Shown: one piece after another, positions 35,265 to 46,304 of the stretch
Layout: every line of letters starts with the position of its first letter
Numbering within the stretch: position 1 is the first letter of the stretch
Notes under the pieces: model-generated
What the model was told of the DNA's origin: nothing
The model's input: only the letters and a program-made list of their open reading frames with translations
Database searches by the model: none
NCBI RefSeq assembly: GCF_008831285.2
Contig: NC_045145.1
Span: forward strand, 4,068,723 to 4,132,722
Direction of reading: 5' to 3'
DNA: 64,000 nt
From: Nymphaea colorata
Lineage: Eukaryota > Streptophyta > Magnoliopsida > Nymphaeales > Nymphaeaceae
Program-made: the position numbers and the translations under genes

Positions 35265-36300
35265 TATAATACAGTTTGTTTTCTCCAAAATAGCAAATTC
35301 ATTATTATAATGTAAGAAATTAGCTGTAATAGCATTGGACTATTTTTTTAGTTTATTAATTGATCATGACAAATAGTTGACAAAAATGAAGGAGATTAAT
35401 TCACACACACATTATCCATTTATGGTGACAAATTACAGCGAATATTGTTAGCATTTTTGTTTTATTTTTCACAAAATCTACCACATGAATGTGACCTTCA
35501 TATTCAAAATAGTGTATATGATTTGAATGCTTTTATTATCATGGTTATTTATGTAACCCGGATTCCAAAATTGTATGTAAATGCTGATTTGAGCTAATTC
35601 ATCGAGCAAGAGGCATGATAATTGTGGGCATCTGCTGGGAGTGCTGAATTTATCTGTCCAATGAGCTTTATGTAATTTGTATAATCTAACTATGATATGC
35701 CTAGGTTATGCCTATGAAAACAAAAGAAGCAAGAGATGGTACAATAAATATTATGTGGTTCAGTGTTATCACATATACATCCTCATTGATAACTTTTGGA
35801 GAAACACACTAGCTTTTTTATAGATGAATCCATTAAAAGCATAATAAATCGTGAATGTATTAATTACTTTAAATTCAGTAGTTGACAATGTGCCAATCTT
35901 GAAGACTTGAAATTTAGTGTTCACATCTTCAAGAAACTATTTTATCGAATGAATCATGTAGGATGCATATATACCATGGATAAGTCTGGGCATCGAGCCA
36001 GGGTGCCTGAAATTGCAGTTGAGTACCTTGCCCCAACAAGCTATGTCCGGGCATAGAAGTCAGCCTAATGGGCCAAGATTTATTGGGTTGACAAGTTAAC
36101 GGGTTGGGCCCAAGCGTGGCATTCGGCCTGATGGGCCTGTCAGGCCCAATAAGAGTTTTCTTATTTTTTATTTTCATTTTTCAGTGATCAATTGCTAAAC
36201 TGCTTGCCCCTTTTTATAACACTGTTTTTGTTGCCCATTGTGTTACATTTTCAGTGTAGGGCTAAAAGGTGAGCCCTTACACTTGATTATTTTGTCTTTC
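35265..36300. repeat. 1-kb dispersed repeat, copy 1
   Basis: Aligns in order with 54580-55820: ATAATATAATACAGTTTG, GAGCTTTATG..TGTATAATCTAAC, AACTTTTGGAGAAACACAC and CCATTCGGCCTGATGGGCC-like sequence near the right end. It contains a GGCC-rich segment (35980-36155). No coding capacity and no terminal repeats were identified; the element type is unknown. Confidence 0.65.
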
Positions 36301-36450
36301 TTTACATATCTGGGGCCCTGCATTAATTGTATCAAATGCATCAATCTGGTGATCAGTCAACACAACATTTAGTACCATCTAGCTAGTTCATGAAGTGGTC
36401 TGAGATAGCCATTGGAATTCTCTACTAGCTACAACAAACTGAAGCCAAAG

Positions 36451-36855
36451 TAGGGCCGTATAATGAGTCAACTGAGCTCAAGCTCAACTTGAAGTCACTC
36501 AGTTAATTAGCTGTAATCATTTGATAGTTAGTCAAGCTTGACCATAACTGGGAACTCGAACCTATAAATGAGTTGAGTTCGAGTTACATAAACCCGACTC
36601 CATTAAACACGAGGAAGCTCATTTAATCTAGGTTTCCAAACAAAACAACAAGGAAAGAGATCAAGTCAAATGAGGAGTTGGAAAATGCTTAAATGAGCCA
36701 AGTTTGGGCCAGGACTCATTCTTACGAGTCGAGTTTGAGTTGTCATTATACAGCTGAATTCGAGCTTCAGCCGAGCTTGAGCAAGTAAGATATGAGTCAA
36801 GTCAAGTTGAGTCGAGCTTACCAAGTTTGAGCTTGACTCTGCTTGTACAGCCCTA
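36451..36855. mobile_element. hAT-type MITE with GAGTCGAGCTTG subterminal repeats
   Basis: Starts TAGGGCCGTATAATGAGTC and ends CTTGTACAGCCCTA. It is flanked by AGCCAAAG and AGCGAAAG, an 8-bp TSD with one change. The right end resembles that of the large hAT element at 47697-54234 (CTCGTGTTTAGCCCTA). The same insertion exists in the paralogous segments at 42242-42644 and, truncated, at about 5820-5981, so it predates the segmental duplication. Confidence 0.75.
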
Positions 36856-36859
36856 AGCG

Positions 36860-38530
36860 AAAGTGGTAGGTCATCAAACTGGTTGGATTTTAAACTGTCA
36901 AGAATTCAACTAAAATAATTCAAAAAGCTAGAGACAACAATCAAAAAGAGATTTATGGTGGTTCACTTGCACTCTCACTCTAGTGGCAGAATTTTGATCT
37001 TTGTTTCACACACCATGGTCATTGAGGGATTTTGATCTTTATCTTAATCTACATTTATGAGTTTATGACATTTACTAATGTAGCAAGGGTAACTAAACAA
37101 ATGAAGAAAACTCATCCTAGTTTAAGTTATCTAAAACCTCTTTTCCTAGATGCTAGAGCAGGCAGATACATGGTTCAGCCATCTTTTATTTAGATTATTA
37201 AAGTTATGTCTTTGGCTAAGTCACACGGATACGTGGGATTAGCCCATGTGTCGATATGCCGATACGGGAATTCGGACACGGATACTTCTCTGATACGTTT
37301 GGGTCGGGTTCCGGTCAATCCTGATCCGGACCCAAAAAACCTGTTGCGTCTCCCTTCACCCAACAATCACCTGTCTTCCGTCTTCCATTGGATTTAAGCA
37401 GGAGAGTCGGCAGCGATGGCGGGCAACGGTGATGACTTTCGGCGACCAAGGCGACGTTTGGTCGTGTCTGGCGGCAGCCGACGATCTCCTGATAAGTGAG
37501 TTTTTTTTTTGTTTTTCGATTTGGGGAGGTTCTCTTTGGGTTTTTTTTCTGTTTTTGGGTTTTCTTTGCATAAATGACTGGTTTTTGTATGTTATAAGCA
37601 CGAACTTGTCAAGGTGACGTCCAGTTCCTGTTTTTTGGATTTGTTGAGGGGAGGTTCCTGTTTTTTGGGTTTTCTTCTGTTGTTTACTATATATACATAG
37701 TCCATAAGTATTGTTCCTGTTCTTTGATGGCAGTATAGAATTGGTTTACATCACTATGACAATATTTTCTGTTTCTGGTTTTCAAGATTAAGATCACGAT
37801 GATTTTCGGAACAGCTTTAAAGTTCCATAGTTTTACATCACTAAGATTCTTTGTTGGCATATGGTTTGCTAAATTCCTGCAGATGATCCATATTGTTAAT
37901 TAACAAAAGAAAGAAAAGGGGGAATATATCCAGGATCAGGGTGGTGGTGGATCGTCCACCAACCTATTCTCTTTGTCCATCTCTTCATGAGGGATCTTGA
38001 CTTCCAGCGGAGCAGCCACCTCCATCTCACTAGGGTCCTCCACCATAGTTGAACTATTGTGTTTTATTCCTTCAATTTTATGTTCATTATATGTTTTAAC
38101 GTAGTATAATGATTTTTGCTTATGCACTTATAATCTTGATTTTTGATATGGTTTGTGATAAACAATGTTTTGTTTGTGAGTTTGAGTGTGAACTATTAAT
38201 TTAATGTTTTTTTTTCAATTTATAATTTTTGATAATATTATATTTGCCGTATCCGTGTATCCTAGAATTGTGAAAATTGCCATGTCCGTACCCGTATCCC
38301 CGTATCCACACCTGTATCGCACCCTCACCCGTGTGACTTAGGTCTTGGGGTATTTCCTCCCCTGTTCTTCACCCAGCCGCCAAAAATGTCCATTATGGAA
38401 CTCTCAGTGGAAGGTTTTCTCAGTCTGGCTTTGCTTCACAATAAATTAATCAACTTGTTGGGGTGAAATTTGTAATAACAGTCATTGCCCATAATGAATC
38501 TGTTAATGATTAACAAGTTCTTAGGGCTGC
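36860..38530. repeat. Copy C of the segmental repeat, split by a TIR element
   Basis: 36860-37215 and 38342-38530 together match copies A, B and D. The break falls at GTCTT-GGGGTATTTCC, where element 37216-38341 is inserted. No gene was seen in the repeat itself. Confidence 0.65.
37216..38341. mobile_element. TIR DNA transposon with CACACGGATACG ends
   Basis: Starts CTAAGTCACACGG and ends CCGTGTGACTTAG, a perfect 13-bp inverted repeat, followed inward by CGATACGGG/CCGTATCC-type motifs. The flanks GTCTTTGG (37208-37215) and GTCTTGGG (38342-38349) form an 8-bp TSD with one change. Segmental copies A, B and D give the empty site. No transposase was recognised inside; the short reading frames at 37206-38127 are probably not genes. 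hAT or Mutator-like affiliation is undecided. Confidence 0.75.
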
Positions 38531-39230
38531 TTAGAAACCTGGGTAGAGAGCAGTACACCCATCAATTAGAATGTTGCACAAAAATTGAGCTAATGTTAGA
38601 CATTCACAGGTGTGTCAGTTGGACCAGCTACACTATGCCTCTTTGAGACTGTTTATATTTTTGATAAGGTGTACTTGAAGGCAAGACTTGCATATTATGC
38701 CCTTCACAAGACAACGTGAAGGGCACATGACCAACCAGGCTAAATATCATTATGAGGGGCACCTTCTTTTACATTGTTCCATGAACATGTTTAACAGTTT
38801 AGATTTCAAATTGTTTATAATGGTTCATTTATTGTCATATATACTCAATTGGTTCCTACCAAAATTAACAACGAAAAAAGAATATCAAAATTATAGCTAA
38901 AACCCACTAGGATGGATGGTTCAAATTGATGTTTTATCAAGATGTTGAAAAAAAAAATTCTAAAACCAACTTCATCCTTGCCATTTTTTCCAATTCTGGA
39001 GCAAAATCTGGTCTTAACCCAAGAATAGCTCACATTCCCTTGCAAAAGATTAGGTGGTAAAGCACATCAAAGTCACTAGGATTATAGGAAAATGCATGCA
39101 TAATATATATTTCATATTACTTTTAAATTTACATACGTCTTCATATTATGAAGCTTTCTTTTGATTTACATATTGTAATCACCCCAAATTTTTCTAAAGG
39201 ACTATGATGTTTTATCCAAGTGCGAAATTC
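38531..39230. other. Spacer, nothing recognised
   Basis: AT-rich sequence lacking convincing reading frames or repeats. It leads into the minisatellites that lie where UGT copy 3 would have its promoter and exon 1. Confidence 0.5.
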
Positions 39231-39259
39231 AAATTTAGGCACAAGATTTCCAAAATACA

Positions 39260-39428
39260 ACTTTCAGATCCAAATTAAATCCAAAATACTACTCTTAGAT
39301 CCAAATTAAATCAAAAATACTACTTTCAGATCCAAATTAAATTCAAAATACTACTCTCAGATCCAAATTAAATCCAAAATAGAACTTTCAGATCCAAATT
39401 AAATCCAAAATACTACTTTTAGATCCAA
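39260..39428 (+). repeat. 31-bp tandem repeat
   Basis: About five tandem copies of a 31-bp unit of the form GATCCAAATTAAATCC plus AAAATACTACTTTTA, with small changes between copies. A shorter relic of the motif continues to 39450. Confidence 0.85.
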
Positions 39429-39459
39429 AACCCAAGTTCATATCCAAATCAATCATTTA

Positions 39460-39887
39460 AGACTAATTTGCCCTTTCTTTTGACCAAAAACCTCCTTTTA
39501 GAGAGTGATTTTAGTCTTTTTGGGCAAACAAGACCGATTTGCCCATCCTTTTGACCAAAACCTCCTTTTAAAGGGTGATTTTAATCTTTTTGGGCAAAGA
39601 ATACCGATTTGCCCCTCCTTTTGACCAAAAACCTTCTTTTAGAGGGTGATTTTAGTCTTTTTTAAAAAAGACCGATTTGCCCCACCTTTTGACCAAAAAA
39701 CCTCCTTTTAGAGGGTGATTTTAGTCTTTTTTAAACAAGACCAATTTGCCCCTCCTTTTGACCAAAAAACCTCCTTTTAGAGGGTGATTTTAGTCTTTTT
39801 CAAACAAGACCAATTTGCCCCTCCTTTTAACCAAAAAACCTCCTTTTAGAAGGTGATTTTAGTCTTTTTGGTAAACAAGACCAATTT
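39460..39887 (+). repeat. Minisatellite, about 69-bp unit
   Basis: About six tandem copies of a unit of roughly 69 bp beginning AGACCGATTTGCCCCTCC and containing TTTTGACCAAAAACCTCC and AGGGTGATTTTAGTC. Copies start at about 39460, 39531, 39600, 39669, 39738 and 39807. The array stops where homology to the UGT intron begins. Confidence 0.88.
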
Positions 39888-39889
39888 AC

Positions 39890-41497
39890 TCGAGTCGAAT
39901 CTTACTTTCTTTTTTCTCAATTGAGAAACTGCCGACAGTTTTATTAGTATTATTTTCTTGGCATGCGTTGGTCTGAAGATAAATTATTCTTCATTGCGTG
40001 TCCTGTATGCAGGTTGTACGATTTAGTTGTTTTAAAAGCCTTGCTCCCAAGGATTCTGTTCTGCTCATTTGGCAGAAGCACGTGTGAACACCAATCTAAG
40101 GGCAATTTCACCTACTCAAGAAGAATAGGTGAGAGGTCCCATCCCACCTCATCTCAAAAATAACTCTAATACAATTGTGCATTAGGTGTATGGAACTTGA
40201 TCGATACTGGACACTCCTTATGTGGAGAGGAGGGATACTGGACACTCCTTATGTGGAGAGGAGGGCCGCAGTTTCTTATATTCTTCTTTGAAAGTTTTTG
40301 TGTTCATCCGTGAGTAAATAGTGAAAGATTTGTGCGATCGTGGACGTAGGAGATTATTGCTCCGAACCACGTAAATCTTTGTCTTCTTCCTTGTTGTTTC
40401 TAACCCCCTCTTGAGAGTGATCGAGAAGGGTTTGTGTTGTTCCTAACTATTACTTCAAGCCAAAAATAGGTGTGCTTTTTCAAACGAATTACAACATCTT
40501 TCTCAAGACATATTTTATATATGCTTTGGGCAGAATTGAACAATGGTTTTGATTAGTTCATAATTTGTCATGGACACAAAAACAAGAATCTAATGATATA
40601 TCATGTTGATGGTGGCAGGGTTTCCCAAAAGTGATGCATCGATCCAACTCTCGGAGGAAAGCCAGCTCTGGACCGTGCTCACTTGTGTTGGATGAACCTG
40701 AGAAATTCCGCCGTGAATTCGCCACTTTTCCAGCACTTGCACAAGTGCGTGGAAACAATAAAAGGCGTTGATCACATAGTCTGCAACTCATTCCCCAAAC
40801 TCGAATCGCCATTCTTGGAGCTCATCAGCGGTGTTGTTCCCATCGGCCCTTTGGTCTCAGCCAACCATTCCAAGCACCAACCGTCCTCATTCTGGCAGGA
40901 AGACTGGAGCTGCCTTGACTGGCTTGATCAGTGGCCTGCCGGCTCAGTAATCTATGTCTCACTGGGAAGCATGACCATTCTCAACCAGCGCAAATTGAAG
41001 AGCTAGCACTCGGTCTCGAGCTTACCGGCAGGCCCTTCCTCTGGGTCTGCCAGCCCGGCGTCATGGACAAAGAAGATGCACTGTACCCGGAAGGATTCAT
41101 GGACCGGATATCAGGGCACAGACTCGTCGTGGGATGGGCGCCGCAGCAAGAGGTGCTGGCACATGCATCTGTAGCCTGCTTTCTAACCCACTGTGGTTGG
41201 AATTCAACCATGGAAGGGCTGAGCAATGGAGTGCCCATGTTGTGCTGGCCTTACATTGGCGACCAATTTCAGAACCAGAGCTACATAGTTCATATTTGGA
41301 AGGTGGGACTGAGCTTGACACAGCGCTGTGATGAACTTGTTACGAAGGAAGAAATCAAGAGCAAGTTGGAGGCTTTGTTAAGTGATCATGTTATCAAAGA
41401 GAGGGTCATTGAGTTGAAGAAGCAGGGAGAGATGAGCATGATGGAGGGCGGTGAATCTTTTAGGAGATTCCATGATTTTCTCTGTCATAAAAGGTGA
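39890..41497 (+). pseudogene. UDP-glycosyltransferase pseudogene, UGT83A type, copy 3
   Basis: 39895-40615 is the 3' end of the UGT intron: it matches 16830-17060 and, from about 40490 to the acceptor GGCAG, also the intron ends of copies 1 and 2. Exon 2 runs 40617-41497 and is closest to copy 2. It has a 1-base loss near 40663 (in the ASPALDPAH region), another near 40988 (QRQIDE region), and a 2-base loss near 41481 that changes the C-terminus. Exon 1 is absent; minisatellites occupy its place. A PSPG box from WAPQQEVLAHA to PYIGDQ is still readable. It cannot make a working enzyme. Confidence 0.92.
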
Positions 41498-42233
41498 ACT
41501 GTGAAGCCTTATGATTGGTTGCATTCCGCATGGGCCAAGTCTTTCCTTGCCTTTTCCTTTATTTGGTTCTTGTTTTAGCTTTCATGGAGGTTGGGCTGTT
41601 GACAAGCGCAAGATCAGAACCAGACCCAAGTCGGGTTCTAAATTTGGTCTTAGAGACAGAGGTCCAGTTTAAAATTTAAGTTTCAAGACATGGTAGATTA
41701 ATTATGGTACAATTTCTTGTCTATGAAATTCGATATTATAATATTTCCTATTTGTGTTTGTCAACTGTTTAATAAAATAAGAAAGAAAATTATTACTTGA
41801 TTACTGTTAATTGGTATCAAAACTGTGTGGAAGAAATGTTATTTTTTTGTTTCTAATGGAGGAAGTATCCTTTGGAATAGAGGAAAACCTGATCGCTCTG
41901 ATTGAACCTATGAAGCTCTTTCCTCAACACTGTAAAAATCGGAAATTGAATGGAAATTTAATGCTTCCTGCCCTGGACCTGGGTCAGTGACTCAAGGCTC
42001 CCTTGGTCCTGCCACTGCTTCCAGCACACTTAATCCACATGCATGCATACAGTTTTGTATATATACCTTTTCTACAGTCACTATATGATTGTGTAGCCAT
42101 CTTTACCATTTCCAAGAAGCGGATAGTGGAGGAGGAAATTGAAAGAAAGAACAAACTAATCCTATTCTTGTGAACCAAACTAAAAGTGGTATGAGATTGC
42201 CATGGGAATGGTCTACTAGGTATAGTGACCTCA
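41498..42233. other. 3' flank of UGT copy 3
   Basis: Matches the flanks after copies 1 and 2 (TTTGGTTCTTGTTTTAGC, GACCCAAGTCGGGTTCTAA) and then 32613-33210. No gene was seen. Confidence 0.6.
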
Positions 42234-42241
42234 AGCCAAAG

Positions 42242-42644
42242 TAAGGTTGTATAATGAGTTGAACCAACTTGAACTCACTCAGTTAAGTTCCACTTGTTTG
42301 TAAAGGAGTTGAGCTTGAGCGTAACTGAAAACTCGAGCCTATAAATGAGTTGAGTTCAAGTTACATAAACTTAACTCAGTTAATTCGAGTAAGCTCACTC
42401 AATCTATGTTATCTTCTTTTATTGCAATTTCCAAACTTAAAACTAAGAAAGATATCAAGTTAAATAAGGATTTGGTGAGGCAGCTCAAACCAGTTGAGTT
42501 CGAGCCAAGACTTGGTCTATCGAATCGAGCTCAAGCTCACCTAGTATAGCTTGACTCCAACTCGAGCTGAGTACGAGTTGAGTCAAGTGCTGTCGAGTTG
42601 AGCTGACCAAGCTGAAGCTCAACTCAGCTCGTGTACAAATCCTA
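42242..42644. mobile_element. hAT-type MITE, paralogous copy in segment D
   Basis: The same insertion as 36451-36855: it starts TAAGGTTGTATAATGAGTTG right after AGCCAAAG (42234-42241) and ends CTCGTGTACAAATCCTA. The right duplication has decayed to AGTTATAG. It carries CGAGTTGAGTTCAAG-type repeats. Confidence 0.7.
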
Positions 42645-43507
42645 AGTTATAGGTCATCAATCTGGTTTGGTTTTAAACTGCCAGAAATTCGACTAAAAAT
42701 AACTTGAAAGGTAGAGACAGTAATCAAAAAGAGATTTATAGAGGTTCACTTTGTAAATCTACATCCACTCTCATTCTAATGGTAGGTTTTGATTTTTTTC
42801 CCTCAGACTATGATCGTTGAGGGATTTCCTTTATATAAACTTGTATCTTTACATTTTGATCACAACCCACATTTATGAGTTTATGATATTTACTAATTTA
42901 GCAAGAACAACCAAACAAAGGAAGAAAGCCTATCCTAGTTTTTATCTACCTATCTAGAACCTCCTTTCCTAGATGCCATGGATGACAATTTCAGAGTTCA
43001 GCCTTCTTTTATTTAGATTGGCAAAGTTATCTACTGGGGCATTCCCTTCCCTGTTGTTCACTTGCGCACCAACAAAGTCCATTACGGAACTGACCTTGGT
43101 GCAACATTTAAGTCTGGCTTTGTTTCAAAAAAATTAATCAACTAACTTGGAGGGGTGAAATTTATAATAATATTCATTGCCCATGATGAATTTGGAAATA
43201 AATAATAATTTCTTATGTATACTGCCGACATGAAGAACGTTCAGTAAAGTTAAACTTGTTCAAGCACTAGTACTCACAGTTGTCATATGGTGTAAAGCTC
43301 TAGTGTTTGGATACCAAGCTGGGTCATAATATTTAAGCATCCATAGACTAGGTGGTGAATGCTTTGGCAATGTCATAGCGTTGCTTGACAATATAGTTTT
43401 TACACCCATAAAATTCACAAGTTATGGTATAGCTAGACATTTGAACAAGACAAGCTTCGACGTATAGAAGAACTTGATCCACAGTTTTTGCAAGTCCAAT
43501 TGTGTCT
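42645..43507. repeat. Copy D of the segmental repeat
   Basis: The most complete uninterrupted copy, collinear with A (5990-6920), B and C. Landmarks: AACTTGAAAGGTAGAGACAG, TTTATATAAACTTGTATC, ACTTGGAGGGGTGAAATT and GATACCAAGCTGGGTC. No coding capacity was recognised. Confidence 0.65.
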
Positions 43508-44964
43508 AAGGATGTCAGTAAACTTGTCTGATGTCCAACTGAACCATGTCAAGAAAAAAGGTTACTACAGAAAAAGATGGTTTCACCGACAAGTGGAAAA
43601 TACAATGTCGGTGAAAGTTAACTTTTATTGTCAGAGCTAAATGTTGGTAAGTATAATTTTTTACCGATGTATTAAAAAAAGTCTTCACCGATGTTTGGAG
43701 CTACTGTGTGAAGTTTCACTTTTACGGACGTGTAACATTTTTGTATCGTTGAAAGTTTTCGATGTTGAAAATTATCGACGTTCAGCTGAGTGTGTCGGTA
43801 AAATGTACATGTATCAATCTAATTTTACCAACATGTGACTTTCTCTGGGTCATTGAAACATATCTTCATTCAAACATTACTGATGTGAGTATTGTGCGTC
43901 TTTGAAACTATACTTTGATCGACGTGTTAACTATGGACATCACTAATGTCCATTGCACTGACGCATTCTAAACATCAACAATGTTTACTGCATTAACATT
44001 ATCGATGTTTTTAAGCAATGCCATTACCAACATGTCTTACCCATTGGTGAAGGCTTCCCCAACTTATTACCTCAGCCCGAACCCTTTTCCTTCTTTCTTC
44101 TGCCCTCTTTTATTTTCTTTTCCCTCTTCCTTCTACCGGTGAACTCTTCTTCTTCATCGTGTTTTGGACTGTTTGATAGTTGAAAAGCTTGCTTCCTCAA
44201 TCTCCTTTCTTATTTTTTTCTAATTACATATGATTTGAAGTTATAACATGCTTGTAGGGTATATATCCAATTTTTTTTCTGTGAGATCACACCATTTTCT
44301 AGTAGTATTAGGTCGTGAAACTTGGTAAACATGTTTGTGGACTCAGTACCTTTAATTTGATAGATTAATTGCATAAGATCTCCACACAATCACAAAACCC
44401 ACAATTTTTTTTTAAATATTTGTCATTGCCAGATTCTAGTGCAATGTGACTGGATTTCGACATCAAATTTGAACTATGTCTAATTCAAGTACACATATAC
44501 TTTTTTGCTAAATATTAATTTAATTGGTTTTCATTTGAATGCTTTTTTGGATGTTTGAATGTTTCCACTCTCTAGTCATTTTAGTCACATGCAAAGTATT
44601 CAATAAATTTGCTTAGACGAGTAAAAAGTTATATGTTTTTTTGAACCGCTTAGATTCTAATATGATTTTGGAATTATGTACCATGTTACATCATCGTATG
44701 GTACAATAAATTTTTTATTAATGATATTTAAGTTAGAGATAAAATTATATTTAATGTCACATATATATTAAAGGTGTCACTTTTTTACGTTGTTTGAAAG
44801 ATGTAGGATTATCCAAATAAAGTATTTAGGTACTTGTTTAAAAGATTTTATGATGAGCTATGTAATGAGTATTCATTTGCATGAATCGAAACCAAATGGT
44901 TGAAATTTAGTATTAAAAAATGTGGGGTTGATCATATTGAAGTTGGTTGTACAAGCTTATTAAA

Positions 44965-45500
44965 AGATGGATAATCGAACTTGGATTACAAAAAAAAGAG
45001 ACAGTTTGGAATATGTAACTAGTGTGAGGCAATTTTTTGACTATGATATCACACATAATGTGATAGTGAATGGAAGAATGAGATGCCCCTGTGTATGGTG
45101 CCATAATATCATCACTCAAGCTGTTAAAGATGTCCTCGGTTGCATCACATATAATGGTTTTGTACAAACGTATCTTTGTTGGGAATATCATGGGCAAGGA
45201 ATAAGTTCACATGAATATACACCAGAAACTGTTGTCTAAAACATTCAAGGGCTGCTATCGTACATGTTCCATGTATAACCAGATGCATCATCTTTTCCAA
45301 TAGTGGATAGTACAAAAGATGGTCAGATCAATGATGATTACGAAAGATTGATTAAATATGCTAAACATTTGTTGTATCTAGGATGCAACAAATTTACAAA
45401 GATGAGTTTTTTAGTAGGGTTGTTTCACATAAAAAAAATTATGTGGGTGGACCAACAAAAGCTTTGGATTGTTGTTTGAGTTGTTAATGAAGCATTTCAT
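44965..45500 (+). pseudogene. CACTA transposase N-terminal fragment
   Basis: Starts MDNRTWITKKRDSLEYVTSV (44967) and continues VNGRMRCPCVWCHN..FVQTYLCWEYHGQG, the transposase-associated domain found at the N-terminus of CACTA transposases. After a stop at 45237 it continues as YERLIKYAKHLLYLGCNKF, then FLVGLFHIKKIMWVDQQKL, like the next part of TNP2-type proteins. The catalytic region is missing. An AT microsatellite (45601-45650) begins where homology ends. Confidence 0.8.
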
Positions 45501-45597
45501 ACAAGGGTATAACTACCATACAACATCACACAAGATCATTAGGAGTCAATTACCAACTATTTTACTAAAAATAAGTTGAACTTATGTATATCACATT

Positions 45598-45600
<3 letters not shown>

Positions 45601-45650
<50 letters not shown>
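45601..45650. repeat. AT microsatellite in CACTA element
   Basis: About 25 AT dinucleotides. It lies at the junction of the first and second CACTA protein remnants, where most of the transposase gene has been lost. Confidence 0.9.
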
Positions 45651-45724
45651 TGCGTTTGTAATATAAAAAAAACATTATACGAAAATATGAATATGTATTC
45701 TTATATTAAGTTGTTTTTGTATTT

Positions 45725-46304
45725 TAGGAAATCAGCGAAAAAAATGCACAAGAGTGTGCTAAATACAAGCACTTGCATACAACTGGCACATAGAATTTTG
45801 CATGTTTCACAAAAAAAGAGGTACATGTTAACTTTTTTTAATTTAATATGTAGCTGCATATTGATATATTGTATTAATGACAATATATAGTTTGAGGAAA
45901 GTTGTAAGTAGCCATCACGTGCTGAGTTGTTTATTTCTATCGGGACCAGTAAGAACTTGAACTACTCCGACCCTGAAACCAATATTGGGATTGTAAGCCT
46001 CATTCTAACAATTACATTCTTCTATCTGAAGATCATATATGTTATCATATACTCAATTAATTATGTTCTTCATGATATATATTGGTGCCTCAATGGATGC
46101 AATATACACCAAAAAGTAATGATGTCTATTCCAAAGTGATGGGATAATGGAGCTTGGTGTTAGTTCTTCTCAGTTCAAATCGTCCTCTAAATCGAGTGAA
46201 ATACGTACTCTGCAGGAAGAGAATGTATTACTGAAGGACAAAGCTTCTTCGCTTGAGTCTCAGTTTCTTCAATTTCAAGTTCAAGTTATTCATTTTATGG
46301 CATA
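45725..46304 (+). pseudogene. CACTA second protein (Ptta/En/Spm-type) remnant
   Basis: Reading EISEKNAQECAKYKHLHTTG followed by NFACFTKKE matches the plant Ptta/En/Spm transposase-associated motif (NRAKYKHLHTTG-type). Further on are SRAELFISIGTSKN and a C-terminal coiled-coil-like stretch (SSEIRTLQEENVLLKDKASS) ending at a stop near 46304. Stops and a non-coding gap (45830-45890, intron-like, ending in AG) separate the parts. Confidence 0.7.

Noticed and set aside
39460-39887. Regular repeat array resembling a CRISPR
   Set aside because: The whole 69-bp unit repeats head to tail with no unique spacers, and the context is a plant nuclear genome; it is a minisatellite.
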